DNA from: Pelecanus crispus
Lineage: Eukaryota > Chordata > Aves > Pelecaniformes > Pelecanidae
Direction of reading: 5' to 3'
Assembly (NCBI RefSeq): GCF_030463565.1
Contig: NC_134656.1
Location: 3,830,501-3,894,500 of the forward strand
DNA length: 64,000 nt
The notes below the pieces were generated by a model that was given only the letters and a program-made list of their open reading frames with translations, was not told where the DNA came from and made no database searches. The translations under genes and the position numbers were made by a program. Positions 12,666 through 26,599 of the stretch are shown here, piece by piece (within the stretch, counting starts at the first letter, position 1; each line of letters begins with the position of its first letter).

Positions 12666-14334
12666 ACCCTTGGAGTGCCCTAATTATACAGAGCATTGAT
12701 TTTACAATGCATTCATGGATTGATTGTACTGCCATGCTCCTCCCACAGGAAACAGCTTGCACATGAGCACTTTTTGATCTCTCCAAAGTATTCCCTAAGG
12801 TGAATCAATGGCTCTTGCATCTTGTCTCCTGCTTTAGTCTAGGGGAAGCTGAAGATGTCTTGCTACTGAAATGAGCTTCAAGAAAAATATCTGAAGGGAG
12901 GAAAAGAGAAGGAAAATGATTCACTCTTTCCCTCTTCCCCCCACCCCCCCGCAAAAAAAGATTGTCTCATGTACAGCAAAATATGTTCTTGTTAACATAA
13001 TGTTCTCATCCAGCTCAACCAATTGCAATCTTGGAGAAAACATGGGAACTTCCATATCATTATCTTTAATAAACTGGCCTAGATAAAAGTAATGATATCT
13101 TAAGAAACAGAGTGCATAATAAAAATATATATCTATATAAAAGCATGAAATGACATGATAAAATGAGGAGAAAGAGGCAATTTACGTCTTTTATGGCTTT
13201 GGCACCTCCGTAACAGAAATCTTGAATGCAGCGCTGTTAACCAGACGAAACTTTTTAAAACAGACCATCTCTTTTAGTCTAAATGGAGGGTATTAGCTCC
13301 AGTTCCCAGCGATAGCCTGTGAAGGGGGTAACGGATGAGGCTCCGATTCAGGCTGAAGGCTCGAATCCCTGTGTCTTAGCGACTGCACATGCCGCCAGCC
13401 CCAGCCGCAGCCCAGCGCCGCGAGGGCCTGATCCAGCCCCTCCCCGGTGCCACGGAGGTGCCCAGTAACGTCCAGCCCTTTTTGCATCCAACGCAACCAG
13501 ATTTAGCAAAAAAAAAAAAAAAAAAAGCCTTGACCTTGAGGAAATCTTCCCAAATTATGGATTAATTCAGAGTTAGCACCGAGACCCCCGCTGGATATTA
13601 AAGGGGTGATTCCTGCTGCCAAAAGCTTTATAGAAAGGGTTTGATTTCCTCTTAGGTTAATACCAGCAAGTGCACTTCTGCCCATTAGGTTGCTCGGTAT
13701 TAATTTCGATCTGTACAGGGTTCATTTCAGCGTGCTCTGCTGAGAGCTCTGCTGATTGCAGTGGTTAATTACCAGCCAAGCATCGCCTCTCTAGAAGGGG
13801 GTAGCAGCGTGCCAGCCTCCAAGGGCTCCCGAGCCCTGAGCAGGACCCCGCAGCCCTCGGGGGTCCGCATGCTGCCCGCCAGCCCCAGCGCTACGGCCGC
13901 TGCCAAAACTGAGCAGAAGTTTTGTGCATCCCTTTACTCAGCAGTTTCCAGAGGAAAAGCTGGTAGGATGGAGAGGAGAAGGCAGATCCCTCTCATTCGG
14001 CAGCTCACCGGGACTCAGCCCGGAGCCGGGGGAAGCCAAATAGCAATTTTTAATCTGGGTCTGCCCAAGGTTATGATGCTCTGTCCTCCCCTCCCTGCCA
14101 TGCTGCCTCTAAACTCTGCATTGCAGCATGATGTTGGGTTTCTCTATGTTTTCAGATGCATGAACACCCACCCTTGGAGCACTGCTGTGCAGGTGTGTAG
14201 GTGCATGCAGAATGTGCTGTTATTTGTAATATATATATATATATACACGTATGAAATATAAAAGCGGGTTATTTCTTACCTGGTGAGCTGAAGGCTCTGA
14301 TTGCTGGCTCATATGAAATATTTAATCATGCACA

Positions 14335-14422
14335 AGAGATAACTCATAAGATATAATGTCAATGTACGATGGAAAGCTAGTCTTTAATATCACAGGTGTA
14401 AATTTTCACACCTCTGTTATCA
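14335..14422. promoter_or_regulatory. Candidate enhancer: T-box inverted pair flanked by GATA sites
   Basis: AGGTGT at 14394-14399 faces TCACACCT at 14406-14413, giving two T-box half-sites in inverted orientation. AGATAA at 14337-14342 and TTATCA (TGATAA on the minus strand) at 14417-14422 are GATA-factor sites. The surrounding 300 bp are AT-rich and CpG-poor. T-box and GATA factors act together in heart and endoderm, where GATA5 is expressed. The site lies about 40 kb upstream of the GATA5 promoter, and enhancer function is inference from motifs only. Confidence 0.3.
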
Positions 14423-17400
14423 ATTTTGCAATTATAACTGGGTTTCCCGGTAAAGTAATTTACTACTCACTACCATATAGGATGAAGAAAATGATCATTT
14501 ATCCGCCTTCAACTCAATTAAATATTCATCGTTCCCCAAAAAAGGGGGAGAGAGGATTTAAATCACTTCCAAACTGTTCTATGGCAATTTTTTTAAAGAG
14601 GAAGAAGTCTGCCTTGTAAAAAGCAAAGATTTGATGCAAAAAAAAAGACAATAGGAGTGTAATACATTCAGGGATGAGGCGCAGATTTGGCTCATCAGTC
14701 ATTTGTGTTGTGGGAGTCCAAAACAGTAATAAAATCAACACAAATCCAGCTTTAGCACGAGAAGAGGAGGCTGATTCTCAAGTCAGATGAAAGCAGCACC
14801 ATTCCAGCTCTGATTAAAGCAAGCAGGTTGTGCGAGGAGAGAGGGGAGCATAACAAAGTTTGCTCTGGCTCGTGGTTTTCAGTGCCGATGCAGCAATTTT
14901 GCTGAGCAAACACTGACCTTTCCTCGGGTTTGCTTCCTTCAGGAACTTAATATTTTGTGCAAGAAATTTGGGATTTCTTTGTTTGCAAGTAGAGAGTTTT
15001 GGTGTTTGTTCGGGTTTGGGGGTGTTTCCCTTACTTTTCTTAATATGAGCCCTTGCTGGACTCGGGGAGAGCTGCCTCCTCCTTCCCACGGGAGCTGGGT
15101 CTGTCCATGGGAACTCGAAGCTGAACTGCCAGCACGGTGGCATCTCATCTCCACTCCAGCACTGGCAGACAACTCATTTTTAAGGCTAAAGATAAATATC
15201 AGATATTTTCCCAGCGCTGCTCCCAGGGCTGAATCTGGATGCTGTGGAAGAAGCCAAATTCGCAACTGCAAAAAAAAAAACCCCTCATCGTCCCAATCAG
15301 CATTAATTACTCAGGAACTTAACTCTCAGCACCTTTCTCCTTCTCTCCCGTTTTTCTCCTGTCCTGCCTCTGCTCTGTCAAACCCTCCATCATTAAATCT
15401 GTGATGTCCTGTGGCTCCAAACACACTCCGGTTGTTGGCTAATTCTCGGCGAGACTTTTATTCCAAAGGCTTCTCCAACAGCCTGATTATATAATAACAG
15501 CTTGCTCGTTACCCCGAATATAAATAGTTGAAGTATCCCTCGAGAATGGACACAGCTGGTGGAACTTCCCATATTAGCACCGCATTAATATTTATGGCAG
15601 CACCGCGTAAGTATGCAAAATATTGGCATCCCTCCATGCAAAAGTTTACACATCTGTCATTACCGACTCTGCCCCAGCATCACAGGCAGGTTAGGGAGCG
15701 AGAGAGGGGAGCCTGCATCCCGGCTGCAATCGCGATGAGGCAGCTCCAGAGCTCAGCCAGCGCGGTTTTCTCCGTAGCCGAGTCACCCGTTAATATCTGG
15801 GAGGGATGGCAGTCCCCTCGCCCCGCCGGTGCCCCCGCGCGCCGTACGGCTGCCGGCAGCCGGCTGATTTATGGGCGTTTGTTTTGGCTTATGAAGTGAA
15901 ATATTAAAGGGTGTGATGAGAACCAGCTAATTGTACATATAACCTTTAAGATGTCTCGGACAAGATTCCAGCCTTCACCTCGGGTTATAAAGAGAAAGTA
16001 ATGGGGCCATAAAAACACATTTAAGTATGCCTTTAAAGTTTAAGGAGAGTTTAATTGCGGGCACTGGGGTGCCTGGGAGGAGAGACTCTCGCAGGTAGCG
16101 TTTCCCCGGGAGAGGTGCAGCGAGGGCCAGGCTCAGCATCAAGCTCCCAGGCTTTGCCTGCCCCGAGGAGAATTGGTTTGTGCTAATAAATGTCCCAGCT
16201 GCAGGTCAGATTGTAAATGAAAGTGATATTTAATGGCCCAGATCCTCCGCTGGTGTAAACCAGCCCCCTCCGCTGCTCACGCTGCGCTCTGGCTTGGTTT
16301 AAATCCAGGTGTTGCTGACTTGCATACGCCACTTTGGGAAGGTTTTGCTGTCTTGCAAGCCTGACACCAGTTTCTAATGCTCCCACGGATGGAGCAGCTG
16401 CCAATGAGACAGCCCCCGGCAGGTTTGCAGCAGCCTGAGCAGACGCACGAGAGCCCCCCAGCATCAGCGCTCTCCCACCAAGGCAGGACCCGCTGCCCTG
16501 CAGCACCCAGCACCCTGCACCGCCGGGAAAAGGAAAATGGAAGAGGGGGAAGGGGAGGGTTTTTTTTACTCACGGTGTGATTTTTATTCCTGCGGGTCAA
16601 GACGCAGATTAATCTGTGGCCGCCTGCGGAGCCGGTTCAGCGCCCGGGAGGGCCGTGCTGAGCAGCCGGGGGTCACTGCGGGGATGCCGTGGGCAGCAGC
16701 GTGCCCAGAGCAGGCACAGAGCTGGCCCCAGCCCCCTTAAAGGCAGGCGAGATCCAGCAAAGCGTCAGGAGGCAGGAGCTGAGCAGGCTCAGTGATAGCT
16801 GCACACGTGTGAAGGTGCAGAGCACAGATCAGACAAGCTGCTGATTTATTATTTTTTTTAATCTAGAGAAAGCTTTTATTGAGGGGAAGTAGAGGAAGAA
16901 AAAGCAAAACAAAATCCGGAGCATTTCTAACAACTACACACCCATGAACACCTTCAGCCTCCAGTATAACCTTCGCAGCCTGTGTTTGCAGGCTTGTGCA
17001 CAAGAAACTCCCACGTGACGACTGTCCGATGGACCTCAAGGGGCTGATAACTCTGAATGACACCGAAGTGGGGACACGCAGACCTTAACGACATGCCTAA
17101 TGGAGCCGCAGGAGGGGCACCACTGCTGGACGACCCTCTCAGAGGCAATGGCGTGGTCGCAGAAGGGCAGCGCTCCGGTTGTGTTCCCAAGGGGTTGTCC
17201 CACCGAGCTGCTGCGACACCAGGGATGCAGCTGCAAGCTCGGCATTGCTTATCCTGCTATTGCTTGGCTGCTGCCGGGCAGTCACTCTGCAGCGGGAAGC
17301 GCCAAAGTCTCTGATATTTGCACTTTTCAGAAGAATCGGTATCAACACCACCGCAAGCGGAGGCCAACTTGCAGTCAGCTCCGCTCAGGTCTGCCTGCCG

Positions 17401-20367
17401 GCTTGGGTCTGCCAAGTGTCAAGGGAAGAGACGTGCAATAGCTGCTTCGCTTCTCCATCAATCAGTCAATCCCGCATTCCCCTTGGAGCCAGCATTGACG
17501 GGGCAATAGACAGTCTGCTGGCAACGGTACAGTTAGCACAGGGGTTCTCCGCCTCGGAAGCGCGGCTGGTGAGACACTGCTTGAACAGCAAATATTTGGG
17601 GAGAACCGCTTGCAGGCAGGCAGAGGTTTAGTCTGCGCACGCACAAACCTTCCCAAGGTCCCTCAAAGCGGAGAGTGATGCAGAAGGGCGGGCAAAGGAG
17701 CGGCAAGGTGAGCTGCTGCCCGCTCCCGGGCAGCCCCTGCGTGCGCCGGGCAGGGGAAGGTCAGAGGCACCCAGCTCCATGAACCTCTGTCCTCTCCGGT
17801 GCTCTGGGTAAAATTAATTGATAAAACATAATCGCTGTATCAATGCCTTTTTAGAAAAGATAAAGTAGGCTTCAAAGCTAATTTAGGCCTGCAGACAAAT
17901 GGCTTAAAGAAGAGCTACTGTACTGAAAAATGTCCATGTCATTTTTTCCCCAAATCATAGTTTCAATGCACACAGCCTCAGCCTGACATTCTGAATTATG
18001 GCTTTTATTAAACATTAGTAATAGAGTGCACTTAAATCATGGTTTCCCTGTAAAAGAGAGATGTGTTCAACTCAGATCTGCACATTTTAATGCCATATTT
18101 CTTCCTTTTACTCTCCCTGCAAGATAAATTTACTTACTCCACAAAAATGTTTTGCTGAAAAGAATAATTCATCCTTCAGTGTCCATCTAATGTACCTTGT
18201 GAGTAATGTGAAACGATGCAAAAATTACAATGCACCGGCCATGTCTGGAATGCTTAGATGCCTCCAAGTTAGAGGTTATGCACACACAGTATTGAAATTA
18301 GATTTAACAACTATCATCTTTTACAATGTTGCCTTGATGATTTTTTTTTTCCCCTTTTATAGCTTTGATCAGATGCCTCCTGAATACATTGCCGGTTGCA
18401 AACCTCAGAATCTGCTGCTCTGCAAGCCCTGCTCAGCTATGAGCCAGGTTGCCAATAGCTGCATTTTTTTTTAAGTGAGAATATTTGTAGCCACAATTTG
18501 CTCTAGCAGGCAAAATTTGTATCTTCTTTTTTTTTTTTCTTTCTCCGTGAGTAGATCAAAAAATAGGTCGTGGGGTAACCAGACAGCTATGGAAATAGCA
18601 TCCTCTAGGTAGCAGCTTTTGCTCTGCTGAGCCCCCAGGTTCTTGCAGAGTGAGGGCACGCCTGTGCCCTTCGGTTGGCTGCCCCGGGAGAGCTCTGCAT
18701 CCTCGGCACGGGGTGAACGGACCAAGGGCTCCATCCCGGTGGGCGTCCCCAGCCCTGGCACTAATGCAGGGCACAGCAGCTCACTCCTACCCAAACTCCC
18801 CGTCCAGCCTTCCCCTCCAAGTACACACACACACACACGAGCAGAGCCAGCCCCTGCAACGTGACCTTTATTTAAAGGACGGCAACCATACCACTGAATC
18901 AATGTCCCTCTGCCGGGAGCTCTGCATCGGAGCTGCATTGCAGTGTCAGCACTGGGACCGATCCAGCTACAGCTCTTACCTGAATCCGCCACGACCTACT
19001 GACCCGCAGGCGAGCGCGGTGCCGGCGGACCCGCACTGGGACTTGAGAGGGATGATGGGGTTTGAGATTATAAAGCACCTATAGATTTTGGGGTTGGTGG
19101 ATTTGCTGAAAAGCCTGATGCTGTTAACTCAGCACGGAGTTTCATTAACAGGGAAAAAAACTATATTTAGTAAGCACTGCAAATCTTTTGCTTTATATAT
19201 TGGTAGCATGGTACGGACATTAAACAATCGGTCCCCCAAGACTCCTCCAATATTGATAAAAGAAGAAACATCCCTCTCTTTGCCAACTCCAAGTCCCTGG
19301 GGGGTAGGAGCAAGCACTGTCCCCAGCAGCACTCCCCTGGGACTCCCCCAGCCCTGGAACTCACGCTAAGGCACCATGGGAATATTTATGATTTATAGGG
19401 TTTTTTTGCATTGGTACCTGGGAGTCCCAGCAGGGTTATGATCCCATTATAGAAAGCCTATAGGAAAACCAGCCTTGTAGATTGTTTGCAGGAGAGCTAT
19501 AAAAATGTGACTAAGAGAAGCAACTTCATCTATACCACGCAGCAGTTTAGAGATGTGAAATTTCTAACAGCGTCTCTATCAGCCCTGGTAACAATTCAGA
19601 GTCTCACAGAAAAGGGTTGTCTGACTTAGCTGCTCTACAAAGAGTCCCCAGAGACCATGTAAAAGGCTCCTCCATTTGACCTGCTGAACTGAAGTCTGGT
19701 GGGTTGTTATTAAGACCTAAAATTATTGCTGTGCTATTGCTGTTTGGTGACTGACAACAGGAAAATCACTGGACGCTGGACGCTGGCAGTGACTTTATCG
19801 ATAGCTTGGTGGCTTTGGCTGCCTTCACTACGGTCCCTTCCAGTGAACTTCAGTTCCATTCAAATGCCCTCTCAAAGAGCACAAATGCTTCCAAAATGAG
19901 GTGGAAAAACCTTCAGCACATTAACTAATAGCGCATCGGAGGAAGTGCCTGGCTGCGACTGTAACCTCAGTAGGCATCTTTACATGGGAGGACGCAAACT
20001 GTCTCTGAATTATTTATTGAACCAAAGACATCAAATTGGACAATTAACCTTGAAAACTTAATTTAAGCACCATAAAAGAAACATCTCCTGAAAAACATGT
20101 CCTTAATAAAAGTCAGAAGAACAAACGGTAGCAGGTTCTGCCATGGTCCGTTGCAGGAACTGGGAACTTCTGCAGGTTTGTCCCTGCGGAGAGATTAGCG
20201 CTGGAGGTGATTTGGCAGCAACGCGGCAATTTGGAGAGCAGGGCAGAAGCATCTCCGGAGCCCTCCGCGTGCTCCTCCGAAGGATGCTCCTCCTTTGCCC
20301 CGGCTGCAGAGGGAACCTGGGCAGCCTCAGGCTCTGTCTGCCCTCACAGCCCCAAACCCCACTGTGG
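14423..20367. other. Gene-free upstream sequence, part 3
   Basis: No recognisable genes. There is a moderately GC-rich, frame-open but unconvincing stretch around 15.0-17.7 kb, an AC dinucleotide repeat at 18823-18838 (eight units), and AT-rich sequence at about 17.8-18.5 kb. Frames in the GC-rich part resemble no known protein. One decayed palindromic repeat near 16.2 kb is listed separately. Confidence 0.55.
16235..16319. mobile_element. Decayed palindromic MITE-like repeat, copy B
   Basis: The left arm reads GGCCCAGATCCTCCGCTGG and then TGTAAACCAGC, close to an interspersed palindrome common in turtle and crocodilian genomes (GGGCCAGATCCTCAGCTGG, then TGTAAATCAGC). A weaker right arm, GGTTTAAATCCAGGTGTTGC, at 16297-16316 is roughly its reverse complement. 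The central part has diverged. The family identity comes from memory of the consensus. Confidence 0.5.
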
Positions 20368-20412
20368 CTTCCGAGTGCCTCAGTTTCCCCGGAGGGACGG
20401 AGGGAGATAACA
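20368..20412 (+). mobile_element. Possible MIR-type SINE scrap
   Basis: AGTGCCTCAGTTTCCCC, followed after a gap by GGAGATAACAC, resembles the MIR segment TGTGCCTCAGTTTCCCC...GGGGATAATA. The match is short and lacks the tRNA-like boxes, so it may be coincidence. Confidence 0.3.
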
Positions 20413-22912
20413 CAGGTGTGCTGGGAAGGTAACAGAGCTGGAGGCTGAGAGGTGTCTTCACTCCCTTCTCTGAAAGCACGGGATCAATGGAGTTGTTCAC
20501 AAGGGTTTTACCAGACACAGGGTTTTACTCAGCCTGGAAATGCCTCGTGTTTCAGTTTGGCAGCAAAAGGCAGGTTTTCCCTCACTTCGCTCCGCCGTGG
20601 ATGAGCTCCTGCTCCCCCTTCGTGTCTGCCGCGCCGCGCTCTTCTGACACCGCTAAATGATGGAAGCTGCAGAAGGCTTCAGCAATTTATTCTGTTTAAT
20701 TCCCTCCACAAAGGTGTTTTATCCTCACTAATAAAAAGAGTGGAACTTGATCATTTCTAAAATATTGTCCCTTCTAAATCTTTATGGCTCAAAGTGGACT
20801 AAGATCATTAGAAGTTACTTTATGTGCAGCTCAATCAGCTCCAAAGGGCTATCTCAGTCACTCGGTGCTTGCTGAGAGCAGATCCCATTTCCCAGAGGCA
20901 AAAGGACAATACTTAATCACTTCCTCGCTTGTTAGGTGTTTTAACAAGTTGTATTAAGCTTCATCGGTTGGAGCTTTCATACCAGATTAAAAATGATAGT
21001 TCACTTCTCCGTTATTATAGGCCATCATTTGTTTTCTTTTATTTTGCTGGGCACTTGCATGCCACTGTAATTTCACATGAAAATATATGACTGATGTCAC
21101 CCAGAAGTAATTAGGTTTTAAAAGCCTTGATTGCAATAGACACGAACGTTACGGCTTTATGGTGCCAGTGCATTGCCATCCATTTTATAGCTGTTGATTC
21201 TGCAAGTATTTCATAGATCTGTCAATAGGAATAAGTCAGCTGATGTTGACTGGAACTATTAATCAGAAGGAAGGAGAATATACATTCTTATTCCTGTGCT
21301 CAGACTTGATAGCACAGTAAAAGCCTCCCTGCCCAACTTTGCAACACTCCAGGGTTGCTTCATCACTGAAACCAAAGAGCTGCGGGGAAATCCCAGGCTC
21401 CTTCAGGGTTATAAACAAATTGCTTTAACACACTGCGTTAAAGAGGTCTGTTCTCTGCCACTCCTTTGAACACTTGCCATTGTATATGGATATTGAACTT
21501 TAATGCATGGGGAAGAACACATTTGATTGTTTCAGCCTTCAAATAATATTTTTATAGGGATTCATCAGATTGTAGTAAGGGAGGGACGTAGCTGTTGCTT
21601 TCCTGGTGTGCTCTTCAGGCAGAAAAAAGGTCAGAGTCAAGAGCTCATGGGTTCGCAGCTACTCATTTTAACTGGGCTGCATTTAGGTCTCAAATCTCAG
21701 CTCCAGTTGTGTGGAATTAGACCACTCATGTCAAAAGGCATCTTTGCAGTTGTGAGAACTATAGAAACCTTCTGGTGTGGTGACCAGTAAGGAAACAGAG
21801 AGAAATAGTGGGAGGTGAGGTCCTGGTCCCACTGCAGGTGAGTGCAAAGCATCCATTGATCTCAGCGGGACCGGGAATTTGCCCAGCCAGCTAAATGTTG
21901 ATTTAGGTCTCAGAAAGACTGCAGAGCTTGGGAAACAAGGTAGGATTATTTAGGAGAGTTTGTATGCAGCCCAGCAGCCTGAACCATTTCACAGAGTGAT
22001 CAAAACCCCTTAGGCTTTGCCATCAGAACGCAGTAAAGAGGAGTTCAGCTGCTTGTTTCACTTGCGACTTCAAGTTCCACATTTTAAAAAAGTTGGTCCC
22101 TTTCCACAAAAGCAGAAATGTTAGATATTTGCTTTTAAAGAGCATTTCTCCTACCTCAGCCTTTCTTCTGATGTCACCTCACTATTAAGACGCTCCCCTA
22201 ACCCCAGTGAAGGTGCCCCTGGGTAAGGCAGACGCAGACCGCTGCCATTGCTCGCTCTGTGAGCCATCCCCGTGAAATGGATGTGCTGGGACCTATCCCA
22301 GTACATAAGAACCTCATTTCTCCCTGGTTACAACAACCTTTTAATCAAATTTTGGGCGAATGTCCCAGGTAGCAAAAGTGCTTTTGGCTATGCCAAGAAC
22401 AGGGAGTCCGTTCCAGAGCTGGGGACCTTCTCCCACCCAGTTCACTCCAAAACACATCGGCTACAGCCTATAAAAACCTTTGAGTCCAGCAAAGCGTGGA
22501 GAAGTGGAGCTCTCCTCTGGAGCGCTGCGCTGTCATTGCTTTCCCAGTGCAGAAGTTGTACCCAGAGGCCTCTCACCGTGCCGTCCCCATGAGGTCCAGC
22601 CATCCAGGAGGCACCAGGAAAAAATTTGCGTGTTCAGGTGCCAACTTCTGTGCATTAAAGAAAGTAGTGAGAAGACTTCTGACTTGTTATTTAGTGGAAA
22701 AAGGACTTTTCCTGCACTATTGCTTTCATGAAGGGAGCTCTTACTTCCCTGTAAATTGTAATAATTTGGTGGTCCCAAGGGTTTCATCATGCAATGAAGG
22801 CATCCCCTGGCTTTTCCACCCAAAGTGCTGTGTCTGTCTTTCATCTGCCGATAGCCCTTGGAGAATCCTTCACTTGACTCCTGATTAAAATAGGGGCTGG
22901 TTTACACTTTCC

Positions 22913-22945
<33 letters not shown>

Positions 22946-25900
22946 ATCCCCCAGAAGAAAATTCTAGACAGCAAACACAGGAAGAAAAAAGGTTGAATTG
23001 CCAGCAGATAAGCACAATTTCACTTGACCCCTGAGCTCTATCGGTCATTCCTAACAATGGGATGTACTCTTATCTCAGCACACCACTTAACACCCATTAA
23101 TGCTTTGGGGAGTTAGTCCAGCTCTTTAAGATACCCATGTAAGGATTTATTTCAAACACTGAGATGAGGGGGATGACTGGCTTTAGCAGCTGCAATCTGA
23201 AGTGCTGGACTGTCCTGGTCTGTACTCTGTTCACTGTAAAGCTTTAACCCAGTGGATTAAGGACCTGTAAAAAAAAAAAAAAATCACTTAGAGCAGATTT
23301 GCAGCTGATTTGAATTGGTGCAGCTCCTGCAGTACACACTGGTGCCCACTGGTACCAGTTCCCTTACTGGGGGGCATTGGGATTAAGCCATAAAGGTAGA
23401 GAGGTGAAAGTTTCAGCTCCTCAGTGAACATTAATTCATCCAGGTTCATCGGCTGATGGTTACATTGACTTGCATGAGAGGAGAGCCTGGCTCCTCGCTG
23501 AGCCTGGAGACAGATCCTGACTTTGGATGCAAATTCTGAAAGTTTTTGTTGGGAATTTGAAGTTTCTCTGAATTGTCTCTGTTTGTTTCATTCTGCCAGG
23601 ATGGCATCAAAATTCAGGCTGTACTAAAAAGAAAAACTTCTAAAATATAATTATCTTGGAATATCTTAAAATTGGATGAAATTAAATGTTGCTTCAAAAT
23701 TCCTCTGTTCAGGAAGTTCCAGGGAAAAGCTCTGGGATAGCTGAGACAGATGTACAGATTTTTCAACCCCTTATAAATTCGATTGTCACTACTGGGCAGA
23801 ATTTCAGAACTTCAGTGCAAGTTTGAATTGTTGACTTTATAATAGAAACAAAACTTAAATAAAGAGATAAAATGGACTAGCCTTCCCATATCCCTGGCTA
23901 CAGCGATTCCCACCACTGTTTGGGCCAATACAACCGCCTTCAACAGACCCTTCTCAGGGAAGACTGGCATCAGCTGAGAGCTCCAGTGCTGTTAGAGAAG
24001 TGTTCCCAGATGGACAGCAAAATTTATTGTATTCTTCTGTACTTAGAGGAATGGCAGAAAAGTTGGCTTATACCACGGAAAAGGAAAAATTAAACAGTGA
24101 AAATAAAAAGAATCATTTTTCTTATTGATTCTGCTGGAGTAGAAAAGGCTGAAAATTGCAGAAATGAGCTCACCTCTGCTCCGTCTGCATCTGTCCCAGG
24201 TGACTTGGTCCCAGTCACTGGTCCCAGCCAAAATTTGGAACAACCAGCACTGTGAACACTAACCGCCTTCGTATTTCCAACCGGTCTTAAGTTTCTCATG
24301 GATTTTGATTGAATACAACATCTGACTTCAGCAAAGTGTGTTTTCTTTCTAAAACGCTTTTAGCCCTGATTCATAACTGGTAGGAAAAAATAATCTATGG
24401 AATGAAATATGCTGAGGGTTTTAAGCAAATATTTAGGCAAAACGCAGCTGGTAAATCTCTAATGAAGGGCTGTACGTAGAGCTAACACATAATTCACTGC
24501 ATGCCAGCCAGAAGGGTCTAATCCCCCTCCTCTGCTCCTAACTCCTCGTGACACCCCGGGAGCTGGGACCGCGTCCTGTGCATCGGAGGCAGGCGGCAGG
24601 AGAGGAGATGCATCCATTGGCATTTCCCTGCCTGTCCTGGGCTCTGGAACAAGAAGGTTGATACTCGTGATTATTTTCTCTGGTTCAGCTTCTCCTGCCC
24701 TGGTTTTAAGGACAGACTGTTTCACGGGGGGATTCAGGTGACATAGGTTTGAAAGGACAAACCGATCATCCTTAGCAGATGTCATTGCTGCTGGATATAC
24801 CCATGCACTCCCATTCTTCTCCACACACAGGGCTTAGTAAAATCCCACACATCCTATAAAGAATCCCATTTTCCCCTTTACTTTAGTAACACTTTAAAAT
24901 AATGGGACATTGATACCGCATTACAAAGCAATTCCCTTGGACAGATCCGTGGCATAGTTGTTATTAATATCAAGTGAGTTCACTGTGATTTATGTTATCA
25001 TGGTGATTTTGCATCTTGTTTATTACCTTCCAGAGATCACTTTGCTGTGATTTTTAAGGTGGCACGGAAATTACCATGTGAACTGTGTCTTCTAAATCAA
25101 TGCAGTCTTTTCCTGCCTGATAATAAAGCTCTCTTATGGTTTTCAATGAGCAGATATTAGTGAATGCTTAATTACTGTGGAGGGGCATGTACTAAACACA
25201 GGAGAGTCAACAGTATTAATAAAACTCTTAGAGTAAAAATAAATCAGGAGGTACAACAAGGGGGACATTAAGGAATGAAATGTTCACCTCTGGCATTGCC
25301 TCGAGGGGGACCAGGGGCTCACTATGAGATTTCAGGTGCTCTCGTGTGAGTACTCTGGAGGCATCAATAGCTCCTGGCTCCACTCTCACAGTGCAAAAGC
25401 TGCTGCTGAAGCCACCCCAGGCTGCTGTACGGCAATGCCTGTGCTTCACACTTCGGTGTTTCGTGGCCACCTCTCTCCTGTGAAGCTGTTGTTGACCCAG
25501 CCCATTGCTGCCTAAAATCCCTCACCGCTCAGAGTGCCACCCCCACCACAGGGCTGCCGGCTGGGATCCTTTTCGTTCATCCCTGACACAATTTCCCACC
25601 AATTTGCAAGGATCAAGCTGCAGTTGGCACTGGAAATTTTGTATAAACGCATCAGCGGTGACAAGTGGGGCGGGTTTTGCTCTGGTGACATGGCAGATGA
25701 TGCTGATGTTGGTGAAGCTTCTGAGCACCGCTGTTACGGGTCAGGTCTTGACCGTCCTGAGCACGCAGTTCCCACAGCCACACTGGCAGCAGGAGGAGGA
25801 GGAGGTTGCAGCGAGCTCAGCTGGGCAAGAGCCGTGCAGCTCCCTCCATCCCCTGCCTGTGCAATGACCCTTCAGCCTTCAAACCAAAATCCCTTTCATG

Positions 25901-26599
25901 GAGACAAGCCACCTTCTCCTCTGCTTCACTGCAGACTAGCAAATTGTAGCTGCAATGCCCAGCGTTAAACATATCATAAGCTGTTCCTTTCAGGAGACTC
26001 CCACCTGCTTCAAAAGCAAGGCTGGCTGCTCTCATCTTTCTCCCTGCTTTCTCATTAGGACGTTTTAAAAAAGCACATTTTCCAGATTTCCCCTGCTAGT
26101 GTGGCAGCTAAAAAATGCACTTTAATCTGAGAATGGGGACTTGGCTTCTTCTGCCATCACAGGACCCTTGGAAATCACGTTCAGTGGTGGTTTGGGCACA
26201 ATAAAAGGCACTGATGGTTGTGTGCAAAAAGATACTAAGGTGTGGGATGGCAAAACCTACCTGCAGCTGGGTCCGTCCCAGAGTCTGAGCGCAGGAGCAG
26301 AAGTACAGGCTGGTTGTTGTGGACTCAACAGCTACTTTCGGTCAGCAGAGCCAAGGCCCTTTGCCGCCACCAGCCTGAGCATCCTTTTGCATATCACGCT
26401 TTGCAGCGATGCTTAACCAAAGCTGAATTACAACAGAAGCTTTGAGGATGATTTACCAAAACACGCTGAACTCACAAAAATCCAGCACTGGCAATAAATA
26501 CTCAGTGTAATCTTAAAAATGGGATGCTTAAACGTGACCAATACTCAACAAAGAGCATGCTCTAACTCTTTTCTGACACCCATGTTACTTCCACTCCTG
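20413..26599. other. Gene-free upstream sequence, part 4
   Basis: No exon or RNA gene is recognisable. The stretch 20.7-21.3 kb is AT-rich and CpG-poor with many ATTA cores. A T23 run lies at 22922-22944 and an A15 run at 23269-23283. A possible palindromic-repeat arm at 21850-21886 is listed separately. Confidence 0.55.
21850..21886. mobile_element. Short palindromic-repeat remnant, copy C
   Basis: CATCCATTGATCTCAGCGGG followed by ACCGGGAATTTGCCC resembles the centre and right arm (CCATTGACTTCAATGGGACC, then AGGATTTGGCCC) of an ancient amniote palindromic repeat. Only about 37 bp are recognisable and no left arm is visible. Confidence 0.35.

Larger units (their letters stand above)
8669..14334. 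other. Gene-free upstream sequence, part 2
   Basis: No recognisable genes. The region holds polypyrimidine tracts at 10099-10113, 10123-10164 and 12600-12665, an A19 run at 13508-13526 and a TA dinucleotide repeat at 14229-14245. A palindromic-repeat remnant and an isolated CpG-rich patch lie inside it and are listed separately. The rest is moderate in GC content and shows no coding signature. Confidence 0.55.

Noticed and set aside
19800-19860. CR1-like GGTCCCTTCCA word at 19837
   Set aside because: Only about 11 bases match the CR1 3' region and the diagnostic tandem tail is absent.
20779-20796. 18-mer TCTTTATGGCTCAAAGTG nearly repeated at 27160-27177
   Set aside because: One mismatch in 18 between two places is about what chance gives in 50 kb; the flanks do not match.
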